Assembly (NCBI GenBank): GCA_032358165.1
Contig: JAALGY010000030.1
Location: forward strand, 744,001 to 808,000
Direction: 5' to 3'
Origin: Diplosphaera chodatii
Taxonomy: Eukaryota; Chlorophyta; Trebouxiophyceae; Prasiolales; Stichococcaceae
DNA: 64,000 nt
In this document: in pieces, positions 47,711-58,631 of the stretch
Position numbering within the stretch: the stretch's first letter is position 1
Layout of the letters: every line of letters starts with the position of its first letter
The notes under the pieces: model-generated
Seen by the model: the letters and a program-made list of their open reading frames with translations, nothing else
What the model was told of the DNA's origin: nothing
The model's database searches: none
Program-made: the position numbers and the translations under genes

Positions 47711-49703
47711 ATGCCGCCCCGCAAACGGAAGCCGCTGGCGCCTGCAGACACAAATGCGGCAGAGAATGTGGAGGCCGATGATGCTGGTGTTGGCAGTGCC
47801 AAGGCGATGCACATCATCGAGGCGTTGGATGCACAGGGTATGACTCACCATTCCTGCTCTGCATCGTGAGTGCCAATGCCACAATCCACGTGTGACGCTC
47901 GCCCTGCAAACAGGTGATGGTGCCTTTAACGCACCTGACTGCAGTGCGGCAGAAGTGCGCTGAGCTACTGCACATGGCGGACGATGCTGCGGTCACACTG
48001 CGCAACGAGTATGCCATCCAGCTGCTGAAGCTCCCCAAGAAGGTCTGTCAGCGCACCACATGTACCAGGAACCTGAGGCTGACCATGGCGTGCTTGCTGG
48101 TTGCACGTATGTTCTTGCCTGCATGTTCGCCTGCTCGCGATGTGCTGAACACTGTGCAGGTGCGCAGCCTGCCGCTGGTGCAGTTTCAGCAGCAGTATGC
48201 CGGTGACATAGAGGCGGCCCTGCTGGCGCGCGTGACCGGGCGCCTCGAGGTGGGGCCCCCTAGAGCGACTCTGCGCATTGAAGGCTCACCCTCGGCATGT
48301 GACCTGGCACGTGGGCCTTCAACGGCAGCTGCCCCTGCATGGCGATGGATGCTGCACGGTGTTCGGATGATCGGGCGCTCGAGACACTGTATCGGCTGCC
48401 GTCAGGTGTCCCGCGGCAGCGGTGAGGGCGAGGCGCCAGCGGAGCCGGCGGCCACCGTGGCTCGCACCACCAGGCGGGCGCGGGCGCCGCCGCCGCGCTT
48501 CGACGGGGCGCCAGCGACTCAAACACGCCGCGCAGCCCGCTCAGCCAGGTGCTGCCCGACTTCCTGCGTGACAGGGTTTGCCGTGCAGGGTGGAGGCTGC
48601 ATTGCGACCAGCAGTGACCATGCTTGACCCTGTAGCAATACCTGTTTGAACCAACTGTCACTTCAAGCCGACTGTGACTTCCCACCCGCTTGCAGAGCTG
48701 ACGCCACACCAGCAGCAAGACCCACGGCAGGTCATGTCAGCGTGCCTGGCACAGCGCGGTTTGCTCGACCAGGGGAGGTCCTGTACTCCCAGTCGGGTGC
48801 GCCGTGCTCCGGACCAGCAACATGAAGCAACCGCAGCTCGTGTACTGGGGTCTGTGGTGCTGGCTGCGACTGCTGCACGTCGCTGGAGGCCGCCTGAAGG
48901 AGCGAAGCCCTGCACACTGCAGGCTCGCCCATCGAGCTGGACCAGGCGGTGGCGGCGCGGCACCTGTCGCTGGCTACGCCACTAGTGGGCGGGACCGTGC
49001 TGCCGACGCCAATGCCCGGCACGGTGGGGGTCCCTGTTGTTGCAAACTCCCAGATTTTTGGGTCGGCGTTGCCGGTCTGCCAAGCGACCAGAAAGGTCTG
49101 CATGCAAGCGCCTCCCTGCACAGCGTAGCACATGCACACACCGGGTCGGGTCGACCGCGGTGAGGTGCGGTGCATGGCTGCAGGTGCTGCCGGGCGGCGC
49201 CAGCAGCGGGGCCAACTGTGCCACGGTGATTACGCGGCGCAACCCCCACGGCCGCACAGCCGCCACGCAGCAGGCCCGCACCATCCTGGTCACCACAGAA
49301 GGCGCGCTCCATGCTGCGGCGTGACCTCAGCATTGACTGTCTCATCCCGCAGCTGCTCGACCCCCGCGTATCCTGCGAACTGCACAGCTTCACCACGGCG
49401 TCCTTGGTGTGCTGAGTGCGCTGGGATGGTGTGCTGCAGACGGGCGTCAGGTCGTGGTGACGGACGGCGACCTGGATGCCGTGCCAGAGGAGCTGCGCAG
49501 CGAGGTGACCGCTGTCTGCCGCCCTGTTGTGCAGTAAGGCGGTCATGACGCCGTCGCCGCCACAAACCTATCGTATGGGATGCCACGCTCACGGAGATGC
49601 CATTGCTGTGCAGGTGCGGGGCAAGCTGCTGGAGTTGTACAATACTGTGGCCAGCGTTGTGCCGGCTGCTTCCAAGGCGGGACCGGCAGGAGCGAAGCGC
49701 TGA
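47711..49703 (+). CDS. Borealin-like chromosomal passenger protein
   Basis: Exons 47711..47837, 47945..48042, 48160..48249, 48406..48548, 48696..48730, 48923..49095, 49184..49301, 49440..49513, 49614..49703, giving 315 residues with closed phase. The N-terminal helices (VRQKCAELLHMADDAAVTLR, NEYAIQLLKLPKKVRSLPL) fit the Nbl1/borealin N-terminal motif (xLRxExxxxLLxLPKxxR), which bundles with INCENP and survivin. The middle is basic with ARTTRRARAPPPRFDG, like the basic RRxRR motif of borealins. The C-terminal part (GANCATVITRRNPH, TILVTTEDGRQVVVTDGDLD, ELRSEVTAVRGKLLELYN) resembles the borealin dimerisation region. Intron 49302..49439 begins GC (AAG|GCGCGC). The predicted role is mitotic chromosome and central-spindle targeting of Aurora kinase; this is a remote-homology call. 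Confidence 0.68.
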
Positions 49704-49871
49704 TACTTGATTGCAGTGGTGCCGCACCGTTGATCTGGCAGGAGTCGACCACCCGTACCATAATGCACAAACACCATGGTATCCATGTCACCATGTACAG
49801 CAGTCGTGACCACGAACGAATGGTGTGTTCCACATGGAGAGAAGCAGTATCGTCTACAGTCCAGTCCGACA

Positions 49872-52184
49872 TCATGATACGTGCACCAGCTCTGCCTGCT
49901 CCTGTACATCATCATCCGATGCAGAATGCTCTGCATCAGGCGCTTCCAGCTCCAGGGGCCGCACAGGCGCGGGCAACTGTTGTTCTGGCTTGGCTGCCGG
50001 CAACTCGCCTGGTGCAAGGCCGCCCATGCCCAGGCCCACGACGTCGGGGCCCTTTAGTGCCTTCACCTGGAAAAGCAGTGGTACATGTTGAGGTGTCAAC
50101 ATTACCCTTGCTACATTATCGTGCCACAATACGAAAGGAGTGCGCAGCATTGGTTGCTCAGTCCAGAGACATGCACTTGGATCCGACTTGTTAGACAGAG
50201 CAGGGCCGGCCACCGCAGCACACCTGCTCCCAGGTCAGCAGTGGAGCGTCACGCGCCTCCAGTGCTTCAACACCATGCTCGTCATGAAACTCGAGCAGCT
50301 CCTGAGCCTGCGGTCGACGAATGCCCAAAGCTATGCCAATGCGCCACAGCCAGACAGCCGAATAGACAGCAGTCTTGCAGCCGCATTAGAGCAAGGATGG
50401 TACATGTGCAGGCTCGTCCCCACGACTGATGGTATAGCGGGCCATCAGTCGCGACATGGACCACGCCGGACGTGGTGGCAGCTGCGCACCTGGGCGGCGG
50501 CAGCGGCGGGGTACTGCAGCAGCAGGTCCAGCTCGCCGGCCTCCATGTCCAGCAGCTTGGCCACCACGGGCTCCGGCAGCGCCGGCGCCGCCGCCGCAAT
50601 GCGCCCCCGCATCCACTTGTTGTAGTAGTAGTACTGTCCAGGACCAGCACCACCAGTGTCATGCAACATTCAGCGGAGCGACGCAAGCAAGAGGTGTGAT
50701 GGTGCGATGGCTAGCTGGCGCACAAACTGCATCGCAACCTTGGGGCGCTGCTTCAGGAACTCGGGCTTGGCATCCTCCGCTTCGCCGGCCAGCAGCTTCT
50801 CGAGGCCAAGTGCACCGCCAGCCTGCCAGGTAGCACCAAACCCAGCTCTGCAGCCTGACAAGGTCTCATATGATGAGCACTGCACCAGGCATGTCCTTTG
50901 GGGCAGCACAAGCTGAGCGTGCCTGGAGTGCCTCGGCGTGAGCTGTAGGAATGCGGCGCATGAGGCGCTCCAGGGCATCTGCCTGGTGCGCGGCCGGTTC
51001 CAGCTCCTGCGCTCGCTGCATCGCCAGTGCCGCCTGCAGCAATGTCGGCATGGTTCTGGCCTCCATACTTTACATGCACACATTGCAGCAGCGCACCCGC
51101 ACCGCGCCCCGCTCGGAAAGCGGGGGAACCCTTGAACAGCAGCTCACCTGCGTGTTCTCCACCTTGGCCTCCAGGACCGAGGACAGCAGCGCATGCGCTG
51201 GCGCCCAGGCGCACCTGCCGTCGCGCTGCGGTGCGTATGCCAGCGCCAGGTTGGCGTCCTGCAGATCACGGCCTCCTTGAGAGCTGACGTCACTGCGACA
51301 ACAGGATGTTCCACCTTGCATTCGTGGTGGTACTAGCAACATTCCGAGACCACTCTGTTCCTGGGTCGCCTCGTGTGGTGCTAGCTGCCAAAGGAGGACA
51401 TACAGGGTAACATGCAAGTTGCCGGGGCGCACCCGTAGGGCGACGTCAAGGGCGCCATGCTGGCAGTACACATGGCCACGGATGATGGCAGCAGCGGCAC
51501 GCTGCGAGCCCTTGCGCCGCGCCCAAGCCCCAGCCAGCAGCAGCCGCCGCGCAAGGTTTGTACGCCACGGTGCAGAGCCCAGCTGCTGGCACAGCAGTTG
51601 CTCAAGGGCAGCAGCGTCAAGGCGGTGCTCTGGCGACACCGGTTTCAGCAGCTTGCCGTCGCGTGACGACAGCAAGATGGGGGCCTCTGCCTCCCGTATG
51701 ACCTCTGTCCAGCACTGCGGATAAGCAACGCATATCTGTTGCCCGCCATGTTCGTGACTCCAAGCACTTGAGCGATGCAGGCTGACCATCAACTATATAG
51801 CGAGCAGGCAATGTTTGCCCGTTCCTCAACAGCCTGAGTCGCTCAGGTGCCGCTGCTGTGCCTGAAGCCCACCTGGGCGAGCAGCTGCACATTGAGGGGA
51901 CCGCATGGTGCGGCCAGCGCTTTCATCATGTGCACGCGGCCACTTCCCTCGCATGAGGACAGTCCATCTCTGAAGGCCCTCAGGCCATCTTGCCATTTGC
52001 CCAAAGACAGGAAAGCTTCTCCCTGCGACCATGGCAGCCATCGTGTGCGAGGTTAGAACACGCTGGCATGGCGCACGCCTTGTGAGGTACGCAGCTGTGG
52101 CAGCGGCGCATGAGCTCAACCAAAACTAGGTACCTGGCGGATGTACGTGTTGGCAATAAGCATCGAATCCTGTTCGGATAACAT
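49872..52184 (-). CDS. TPR-containing protein of unknown function
   Basis: Exons complement(49872..50066, 50224..50307, 50490..50633, 50739..50822, 50923..51033, 51148..51258, 51433..51714, 51873..52022, 52134..52184), giving 403 residues; all junctions are phase 0. A tetratricopeptide unit is visible at residues 10-40 (MLIANTYIRQGEAFLSLGKW then QDGLRAFRDGL). Two more TPR-like helices are DANLALAYAPQ and AALAMQRAQELEPAAHQADA. The long middle exon (HRLDAAALEQLLCQQLGSAP, LARRLLLAGAWARRKGSQRA) and the segment YYYYNKWMRGRIAAAAP with KLLDMEAGELDLLLQYP are not recognised. The acidic tail ends QEQAELVHVS. Likely a protein-interaction scaffold. The intron at 50823..50922 is read as GC-AG (CAG|GCACGC); a nearby GT donor exists but breaks the frame. 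Confidence 0.7.
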
Positions 52185-52959
52185 GGGAGCAGGCTTCTGC
52201 AAGCGCGTTGCTTCTCAGCTGTGTGATCTGCCGCAGCCACACGCGTGCGGTCGGGGTGGCGGATTGGAGTCAGTGTGACCTCCGATTTGACCTGCTCACA
52301 CGCTGCAGAATGGTCGTGTTAGATCGTCAAATGGCTACGGGATTCCCGAAAACCGTCTACAGTGACTGCACATGCTGCTATGATCCAAGGGCAGCACAGC
52401 CCCAACGTTCGGCGTTCTTTGGTGAAGTGCAAGAGTATCACGCCTCGAATAAGTGTCAGCTATGTTTTGCACGTTGCTGCAGTGTCGTGAGAGCACAAAG
52501 CTGCAGGGGTGTCGTTAGCCGTTCCTACTTCCGGCCAGAGAAGATCTTCTTGGACACTGCAAAGCAGTAAAGTAGCGTGATACGACGTCGGGAGGGCGGC
52601 GATTGACAGTATGTATGTCTGTACGAATCCAGAGACGAGCACGGCAGACATCATGCCATGAAGTGGCAGATGTCCAGTGGTGTGGGACACACGATATATC
52701 AGAACCCAGCTGCAGATTTCCAAGTCAGTATGAAGCCAAACAAGTTTGGAAAGCGGCAGCTCAACAGCTCTTCTCGTATCAAATACAGTGTTTGATGCCC
52801 TCCGACCTCAATCCGACAACGATCCGCTGACTGGCGGCAGCATGTCAAGCCATGCAAACGCTGTGCGCAAGAGTGCAACCCCTATCAAGGCAGCGGCAGC
52901 ACAGGTGTCCGCAGCGCTCAGCACTCCACAGCCGTTGCAGCATTCTGAGAGTGGTTAGT
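52185..52959. other. Intergenic between TPR gene and PsbW 3' end
   Basis: About 775 bases. A + frame at 52208..52570 is open for 120 codons but has no family match and no splice logic; read as chance. Confidence 0.35.
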
Positions 52960-53307
52960 CTACAGGCTCAGGCCGGAGTCCTCGCCCTTGTCGCCGCCCA
53001 GGTCCTTGCCGCCGACATAGTACAGCGCCCAGACGAGGCCGAGCACGCCCAGCACCACCCACTGCTCGCCGCCGCCGATGCCCAGGATCTTGCCGGTGCC
53101 CTCACCGCCCAGGCGGTCGTCCACCAGCGCGAGGGCTGGGTGTGCGGCCAGGAACGCTGGCAGGGCGGCTGCGGCTGCGAGGGCCTTTGCCGGCGTCTGT
53201 GCGCGGCACACCGGGGCAGCCCGGCACGCGGTGCGGGCCACTGGTGAGCGGCGGGCCAGGGACACGCCCTTCACGCCCACGGCGGATGTGCTGCACACAG
53301 CCTGCAT
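52960..53307 (-). CDS. PsbW: Photosystem II reaction centre protein W
   Basis: A single exon of 115 residues, the only clearly intronless gene in the window. Nuclear PsbW is a small thylakoid membrane protein that stabilises PSII-LHCII supercomplexes. Residues 1-~35 (MQAVCSTSAVGVKGVSLARR) are a stromal transit peptide. A second hydrophobic part (AKALAAAAALPAFLAAHPAL then ALVDDR) directs thylakoid insertion, with processing expected near Ala-Leu-Ala|Leu-Val-Asp. The mature protein LVDDRLGGEGTGKILGIGGG, QWVVLGVLGLVWALYYVGG, with the acidic end KGEDSGLSL, matches PsbW including the terminal SGLSL. The absence of introns, against intron-rich neighbours, may reflect selection on a short highly expressed gene. 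Divergent from eIF2-alpha. Confidence 0.95.
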   Translation of the reverse strand: MQAVCSTSAVGVKGVSLARRSPVARTACRAAPVCRAQTPAKALAAAAALPAFLAAHPALALVDDRLGGEGTGKILGIGGGEQWVVLGVLGLVWALYYVGGKDLGGDKGEDSGLSL

Positions 53308-53738
53308 CTTGATGGTCTCTGCGGGAATGGATACAGGCTGTAGAAGTGGGCAGGCGAAGGTGGCGTGTGCAGCTTGCTGGGCAGCACGCAATCAACGACG
53401 TCTTTATCCGGGGGATATAATGGAGAAACAGGGGTGGTGTGAATTCCAAGGCATTTGCGGGGTTATGCTGCAACGAACCGCTTCCTGCATCCGCCGGCTG
53501 GCTTCAAGCAGCAAGCGATGCGCTTGCCAGCGGCGTCCAAGTCAGCCCTGTCGCTGGCATCACAGGTGCATTGACGGTAGTGAAGCGTTTGCGTTGGGAC
53601 GTGCGCTGTGTCACTTACGCGAGCCAGACCATTGCAGATACACTTCGAGTTGATCACCAAGTGCGGAGGGTCATTCCATCAGGCTTGAGTTTCGCTGGTG
53701 AACACAACTTGTATTAGTCCGCGCGTACAGCAGCCACC
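53308..53738. promoter_or_regulatory. Shared intergenic region, PsbW and eIF2-alpha
   Basis: 430 bases between divergent start codons. On the minus strand TTATATC (positions 53420 down to 53414) lies about 110 bases upstream of the PsbW ATG and is a candidate TATA box; the rest is unremarkable. Confidence 0.4.
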
Positions 53739-55749
53739 ATGTCGGAGTTTTCGCGCTGCCGCATGTATGAGCAAAAGTATCCAGAGGTTGATGATGTGGT
53801 CATGGTCCAAGTGAAGAGCATCGCAGAGATGGGTGCCTACGTTTCTCTGCTGGAGTACAACGACATTGAGGGCATGATTCTGCTGTCAGAGCTGTCGCGT
53901 CGGCGTATTCGCTCAATCACAAAGCTTATCAAGGTGGGCACCTTGCTCCGCCGTCGCATCATGCTGCTGTGACATGTGCAGCAACAGTCATGCAGCTCAG
54001 CACAATGCATGGCAAAGGATTGTCGCTGCAAGTCTGCTTCACGCGATGGTGGTCGCTCAACGCACATTGCAGCTTCTTGACTCCCGCTGCATGTCGCAGA
54101 CGGCAGGAAGGCTGATCTCGGCAGGTGTGCATGGCTGCTGCAGGTGGGCAGGCAAGAACCGGTCATGGTGCTGCGAGTGGACAAGGAAAAGGGATACATT
54201 GATCTCTCCAAGCGGCGAGTCTCCCCTGAGGACATCGCCGCCGCAGAGGAGAAGTTCAACAAGTCCAAGATGGTGCACTCCATCATGCGGCATACAGCAG
54301 AGACCACAGGCAGCGAGGTGCGCGGCCTGGAGCAGTTTGCTGCCGAGTTGCACAACAGCAAGAGCATGCGTGGCACAGCCCGGTGTACGAAGGTGGGCAT
54401 ATCATGGCACCGCAAGATTGCCTGTTGACAGCGTGTCTCTTGTACCTGCAGCTGGAGCAGCTCTACAGCAGCATCGCCTGGCCGCTGTACAAGCTGTACG
54501 GCCACGCCTTCGATGCCTTCAAGGTCATGGTCCAGGACCCTGACGCGGTCTTCTCGAAGCTGCTCGAGGTGGGTGGCCAACGAAGGGGTTGCTCTGCGCC
54601 GCACCAGGGCATGGTATCAGTCCCACAAGCGCAACAGGGCGTGGTATCAGTCCCACAAGCGCAACGCTGATTTGGACGCAAGCTGCTTCTGTTGCAGCAG
54701 CGCTGCAGGCCTTTTGCTCAGCGTTCGTTACGACCGCAGGTGAACGGTGGCGAGCCCATCGAGTGCCTGACAGAGGAGGTGAAGGATGCGATCATGAAGA
54801 ACATCCGGCGGCGGATGACGCCCCAGCCAGTCAAAATTCGGGCAGACGTGGAGCTCACATGCTTCTCGTATGATGGCATCCTACACATACAGGTCAGTTT
54901 TGTACTCTGCGGCTTGACGCCTGCTGCAGGCTGTGTAGTTGATTCAAAAACAAGTTACTTCGCTGCCACATTCTGACCGACCTCAGCATTGCCGTGTGCA
55001 GGACGCAATGAGGGCAGCGCAGGCAGAGTCGTCAGACGACTGTGAAGTGAAGATGAAGCTTGTGGCGCCACCGCTGTACGTATTGACAACGTACACGCTG
55101 GACAAGGCAAAGGTGGGCGGGCCACCTGAAGTGTGGCTGAGTGTAGTCGACCAAAATTCGCAGGGCTGAGGTTGCATGGCTTTGCCTGGGCAGTGTTGCT
55201 AGTGCATGAAAACGGAGCCATGGCATGCTATAGTAGGCAAACGACGATGGCTCGTGGCCGACTCGTAGGGTATTGAGGTGCTCAATAAGGCGTGCGAGGA
55301 GTGCAAGGCGTCGATCGATGCGCACAAGGGGCGGCTACTTGTCAAGGAGACGGCTCGTGCGGTACGCATCGTGACAGAGATTCGAAACAACCTGCAACAA
55401 GCTGCTGTGCATATGAGTGCCCTGCTCGACCGCAGCGAGCACTGTTGTTGGTCACTCCTGCACTGACGCCCTTGCAGGTGACAGAGCGGGATGACAGGAT
55501 GCTCATGGAGCAGCTCACAGCGCTGGAGGCCGCCAACAAGGAGGTCGCCGGTGACACAGACAGCGAGGATGACGATGACACAGGTGAGTGCAACATCACA
55601 TGGTGCAGCACATGCTGCCTGTGCCACGGCCAGCCTCTTTTCACATCATACCATGGTGCAAGACGGTGGTGCATTGATGTCAGATCCTGCACGTCTTTGC
55701 AGGTATGGGGGATGTGGACATCAATGGCCCGCCTGCGCTTTCAGCTTGA
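53739..55749 (+). CDS. EIF2S1: Translation initiation factor eIF2 subunit alpha
   Basis: Exons 53739..53933, 54144..54317, 54452..54568, 54740..54892, 55002..55112, 55269..55361, 55478..55583, 55703..55749, giving 331 residues, all in phase. eIF2-alpha is the regulatory subunit of the GTPase that brings initiator tRNA to the 40S ribosome. The S1 domain reads [20 protein letters not shown] and [20 protein letters not shown]. It includes LSRRRIRS, where the Ser after RRRI is the conserved phosphorylation site for GCN2-type kinases. Next are [20 protein letters not shown], the helical domain ([39 protein letters not shown]), and the alpha-beta domain ([17 protein letters not shown]). The acidic C-terminus is [11 protein letters not shown]. 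The third intron contains a 30-base tandem duplication. Confidence 0.96.
54606..54665 (+). repeat. Two-copy 30-base tandem repeat in an eIF2-alpha intron
   Basis: Two adjacent 30-base units (54606..54635, 54636..54665) differ at one base. The core is GGTATCAGTCCCACAAGCGC. The repeat lies wholly in the intron 54569..54739 and does not touch the splice sites. Confidence 0.85.
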
Positions 55750-56040
55750 GACACAGCTCTAGTCCACCAGAAGCGTCGTGTCATTGCACAGGTTGCGTGA
55801 ACTCTATCAGTCATGTTATACAACAATGACACTCTGACCGTATAATGTACAAGCCCTTGCACCGACCACCCACAACACGGTATCCCAGACGATCAGTTGA
55901 GCAACCAAGGGGGACTTTGATGTCACTGGTCTGCACGGCCGCCAGCTGCGAGGCTGCATACTGCGCAGCAGGCATGAGCAACCACACCGACACAGCACAC
56001 AACCGTTGCAACAACATGTGTGGGATGCCGCTGCGGGGCG

Positions 56041-57891
56041 TTAGTGGCGGCCACGGTAGTTGCGCTGCCGGGGTGCCTTCGGCATGGCTTGATCACCACC
56101 ACTCCCGCCACCCAGCTGCACATTAGCTGACCCCCCAGCATCCTCTGCATCCATTGGGTCGTCCTGCAGGAAGGACAGCCCGGGCGCTGCAGCGCCAGCT
56201 GATGCACTTTGGGCATGGCCGCCTGGCACCTCCCTGCCGGCATTCTCCCCGACGTTGCCGGGGTTTCTGTGCTGCGGTCGAAACTCGATTCCTGAGCCGA
56301 AGCTTGGGAGCTCCCGCTGCTGGGCCGCGCTGTTGGGCTCGATCTCCTCGATAGTCACCTGCGTCGCAGGACAGGCAGGCCTGAATGCTACATGCTGTGC
56401 AGCGGCAGCCCTGCTCGGGACCAGCCACAACATTGTCAGCTCTCGGGTGTGTTGCAACCAGTTGGTGACAACTCTGCTGGGGAACAGCAAACTGGAAGCA
56501 GGGTGTTACCGAGGAAGGCTCGGGGCGGGGGTTGGCGCTGTTATCGCCGCCGCCAATGGTGAGCGGCTCATCGAGCTCGTACACTGTAAAGCGCTCCGGG
56601 TGTTGCACGTGCTCCGGCACCGTTGACGTGCTCTGGCGACCAGTGCGGCTGGCTGGGCGGCCTGGGCGCTGCTTGAGTGAGGACCGCAGGGCGCCAGCCC
56701 CCTGCAGATTGACATTGGAAGGCTCCACAAGAGACCACCAAGGCGAAGGATGACCAAGATCAGTGATGAGTGATGTTCAGGACCCTGTTGCAGAGGAACA
56801 CCGACTTCCTCAGTGGACTGCCAGCTACAGGTGCGGCGGCCAACGACTCTGGCGCATGTCTGCATCGAAAGTCTGCAGTGAGTGTGGTGATGGCCAACAT
56901 GCACACCTGTGCTGGCCCGGCGCCTTCAGCGCTGCGCTGTTGCGGCGGCACATAGGCAGCAAAGCGCACACGCTTTCTGGTGCCGCTGCCGCTGTCACCA
57001 TCGCCGCTGCGGAGCGGCTGCGCATCCGGCGATGATTGTCGCAGGGGCGGCTCCCCACGCTGCCCAAAGTCTACTGCCTCCGGACCGGATGGCTCGGCAG
57101 CATCCACTGTGGCTGGTGACCCCTCGCGCTCGTATGCGTTGTTCGGTAGCACCTGGCAATGTATCCTCGAGTGAGTACACAGGATGGAAGCTGGGTGCTG
57201 CCACTATGCTTCTGGGCATCAGGGACCGGAGGAAGATGAGCGATGTGTTTCGACGATACTGCATACAATGATCTGCCACCAACCTGCACCTGCGTAGACC
57301 CAGCTGGCCGGTCGTCGGTGGGGTCACGCCCCTGCGCCACCTCATCTACTGCATCGTACTCGTCCTCACGGTCTACTGCACGGCAGAAGGCGCCCGTCGC
57401 GGGCCGCTGCTGGAACTCCTCGTCGCGAGGCGTGTCCATCTGCAGCAGCCCCTCCGGAAGCTCCAGCTGCGGCTGCACGTCATCCTCATCCTCGGATGAT
57501 TGCACGTCGGCATCGCCGCCGCGAAACACCTGCACACACATGGCAGCAGACTATGTGGCTCGATGGAAGTTAAATGCAAACTCGCATCACGCAGCAACGG
57601 TGGTGCACGATTCATTTGACACATTCGTCCCTGGATTAAGAACAGTGGAACAGCTGCTGTCATTTGCGGAAGTCCAACTGCCTAATGTTGCCTATCTGAT
57701 ACATTGTGTGAGAAAATGCATCCACGTTGTCAGATATGCCCCAAATAATCACCATGACATGCAGCGCAGAGTCCACTCGCCTGTTGTTGAGAAGGCTGCC
57801 AGTCGGGTGCGGCCGAGATGGCAGGGTTGCCAAGGCCAGCAAATGTGTCGGCCAAGCGCTGTGTGAAGTTGTCGTAGCCAAGCTTGGTCAT
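56041..57891 (-). CDS. TSSC4-like U5 snRNP assembly factor
   Basis: Exons complement(56041..56358, 56510..56701, 56907..57152, 57290..57529, 57781..57891), giving 368 residues; all junctions are phase 0. Human TSSC4 is a mostly disordered chaperone of U5 snRNP and tri-snRNP. The diagnostic match is VPEHVQHPERFTVYELDEPL, corresponding to the conserved VPDYVxHPExWTxYxLxDV segment, within an otherwise low-complexity, acidic protein. The N-terminal exon (LGYDNFTQRLADTFAGLGNP) is like the short N-terminal motif that names an F-x-R-x-x-x-x-F helix. Other parts: acidic SSEDEDDVQPQLELPEGLLQ, basic GTRKRVRFAAYVPPQQR, and a C-terminal GIEFRPQHRNPGN. The intron 57530..57780 begins GC (CAG|GCGAGT). The donor at 57290 has an alternative 6 bases on that would add Val-Gln. 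Confidence 0.66.
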
Positions 57892-58631
57892 TGTTGCTGC
57901 TTCTGCTAGATGTTTTCTCCGCCTTCGACACCCATAAAGGAGCATGTATCTGCACTTCTGCAGACGAAACGTGTTCCCCTGCTATGAACCTGCGCTCACC
58001 GGCTCACGTCATCCGTCAGACGAAACCTTCCTGCTTCCGACAAACTGCTCCTCGAGCATTATTCAAGCCAGCGGCCGACCGACTTGTACCACGCAAGACG
58101 CTCTGTGACCTATGAGTGCTGCAACATAAACCTCGGACTTGCCGCTGCCTGGCAAGCAGCAGGGTGTGGCGGGTTTGGCAGAGTACCGGGCGGCGGGTGT
58201 GCGTTCGAAAGCGGCGAAGCATGTTGCCTTTGGGAGCCGTGTTGGCGTCCGAGGCGACCTGCAGCACTGGGAGGTTCATGGATCATGCAGCCATCAGCAT
58301 GCATCTTCGTCACGATCAGTCGCAAGCAGGTGGGGCGTGAGAAGGCTGCCTTCGCTCCTGGTGTTCATTGCCGAAGCTTGATATTACTTGGAAGATCGCC
58401 TAGACACTGCTGTGTCAGAGGACGCATCTGGCTTCTGCCGTAGGCGCCTGCTCGGCGCGTGTGGGTCCAAGCCGGCAGGCCAGCCGGCAATGCTACCGCC
58501 AGGTACCGTGCGCTTCTACTGCACTACCTTATGTCTCCTTCACAGCTTCTCACTCGCAGTTGTTGCTGACTTTCGACATCACCATGCCCTGATATCCACT
58601 GTTTGTCCTGCAGCTACGAGCGGTGTGCACG
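57892..58631. promoter_or_regulatory. Intergenic region between divergent TSSC4-like and PRS genes
   Basis: About 740 bases. Three overlapping + frames between 58084 and 58443 end at a possible donor (AAGCAG|GTGGGG near 58327). One, starting at 58285 (MQPSACIFVTISRKQ), would splice in phase to the PRS first exon, so a 5' extension of PRS is possible. Confidence 0.4.

Noticed and set aside
52208..52570. Plus-strand open frame of 120 codons
   Set aside because: No recognisable motif, no splice logic, and it overlaps the likely promoter of the TPR gene.
58084..58443. Three overlapping plus-strand frames upstream of PRS
   Set aside because: They could be a 5' exon but no frame has a clear transit peptide; kept only as a note on the intergenic entry.
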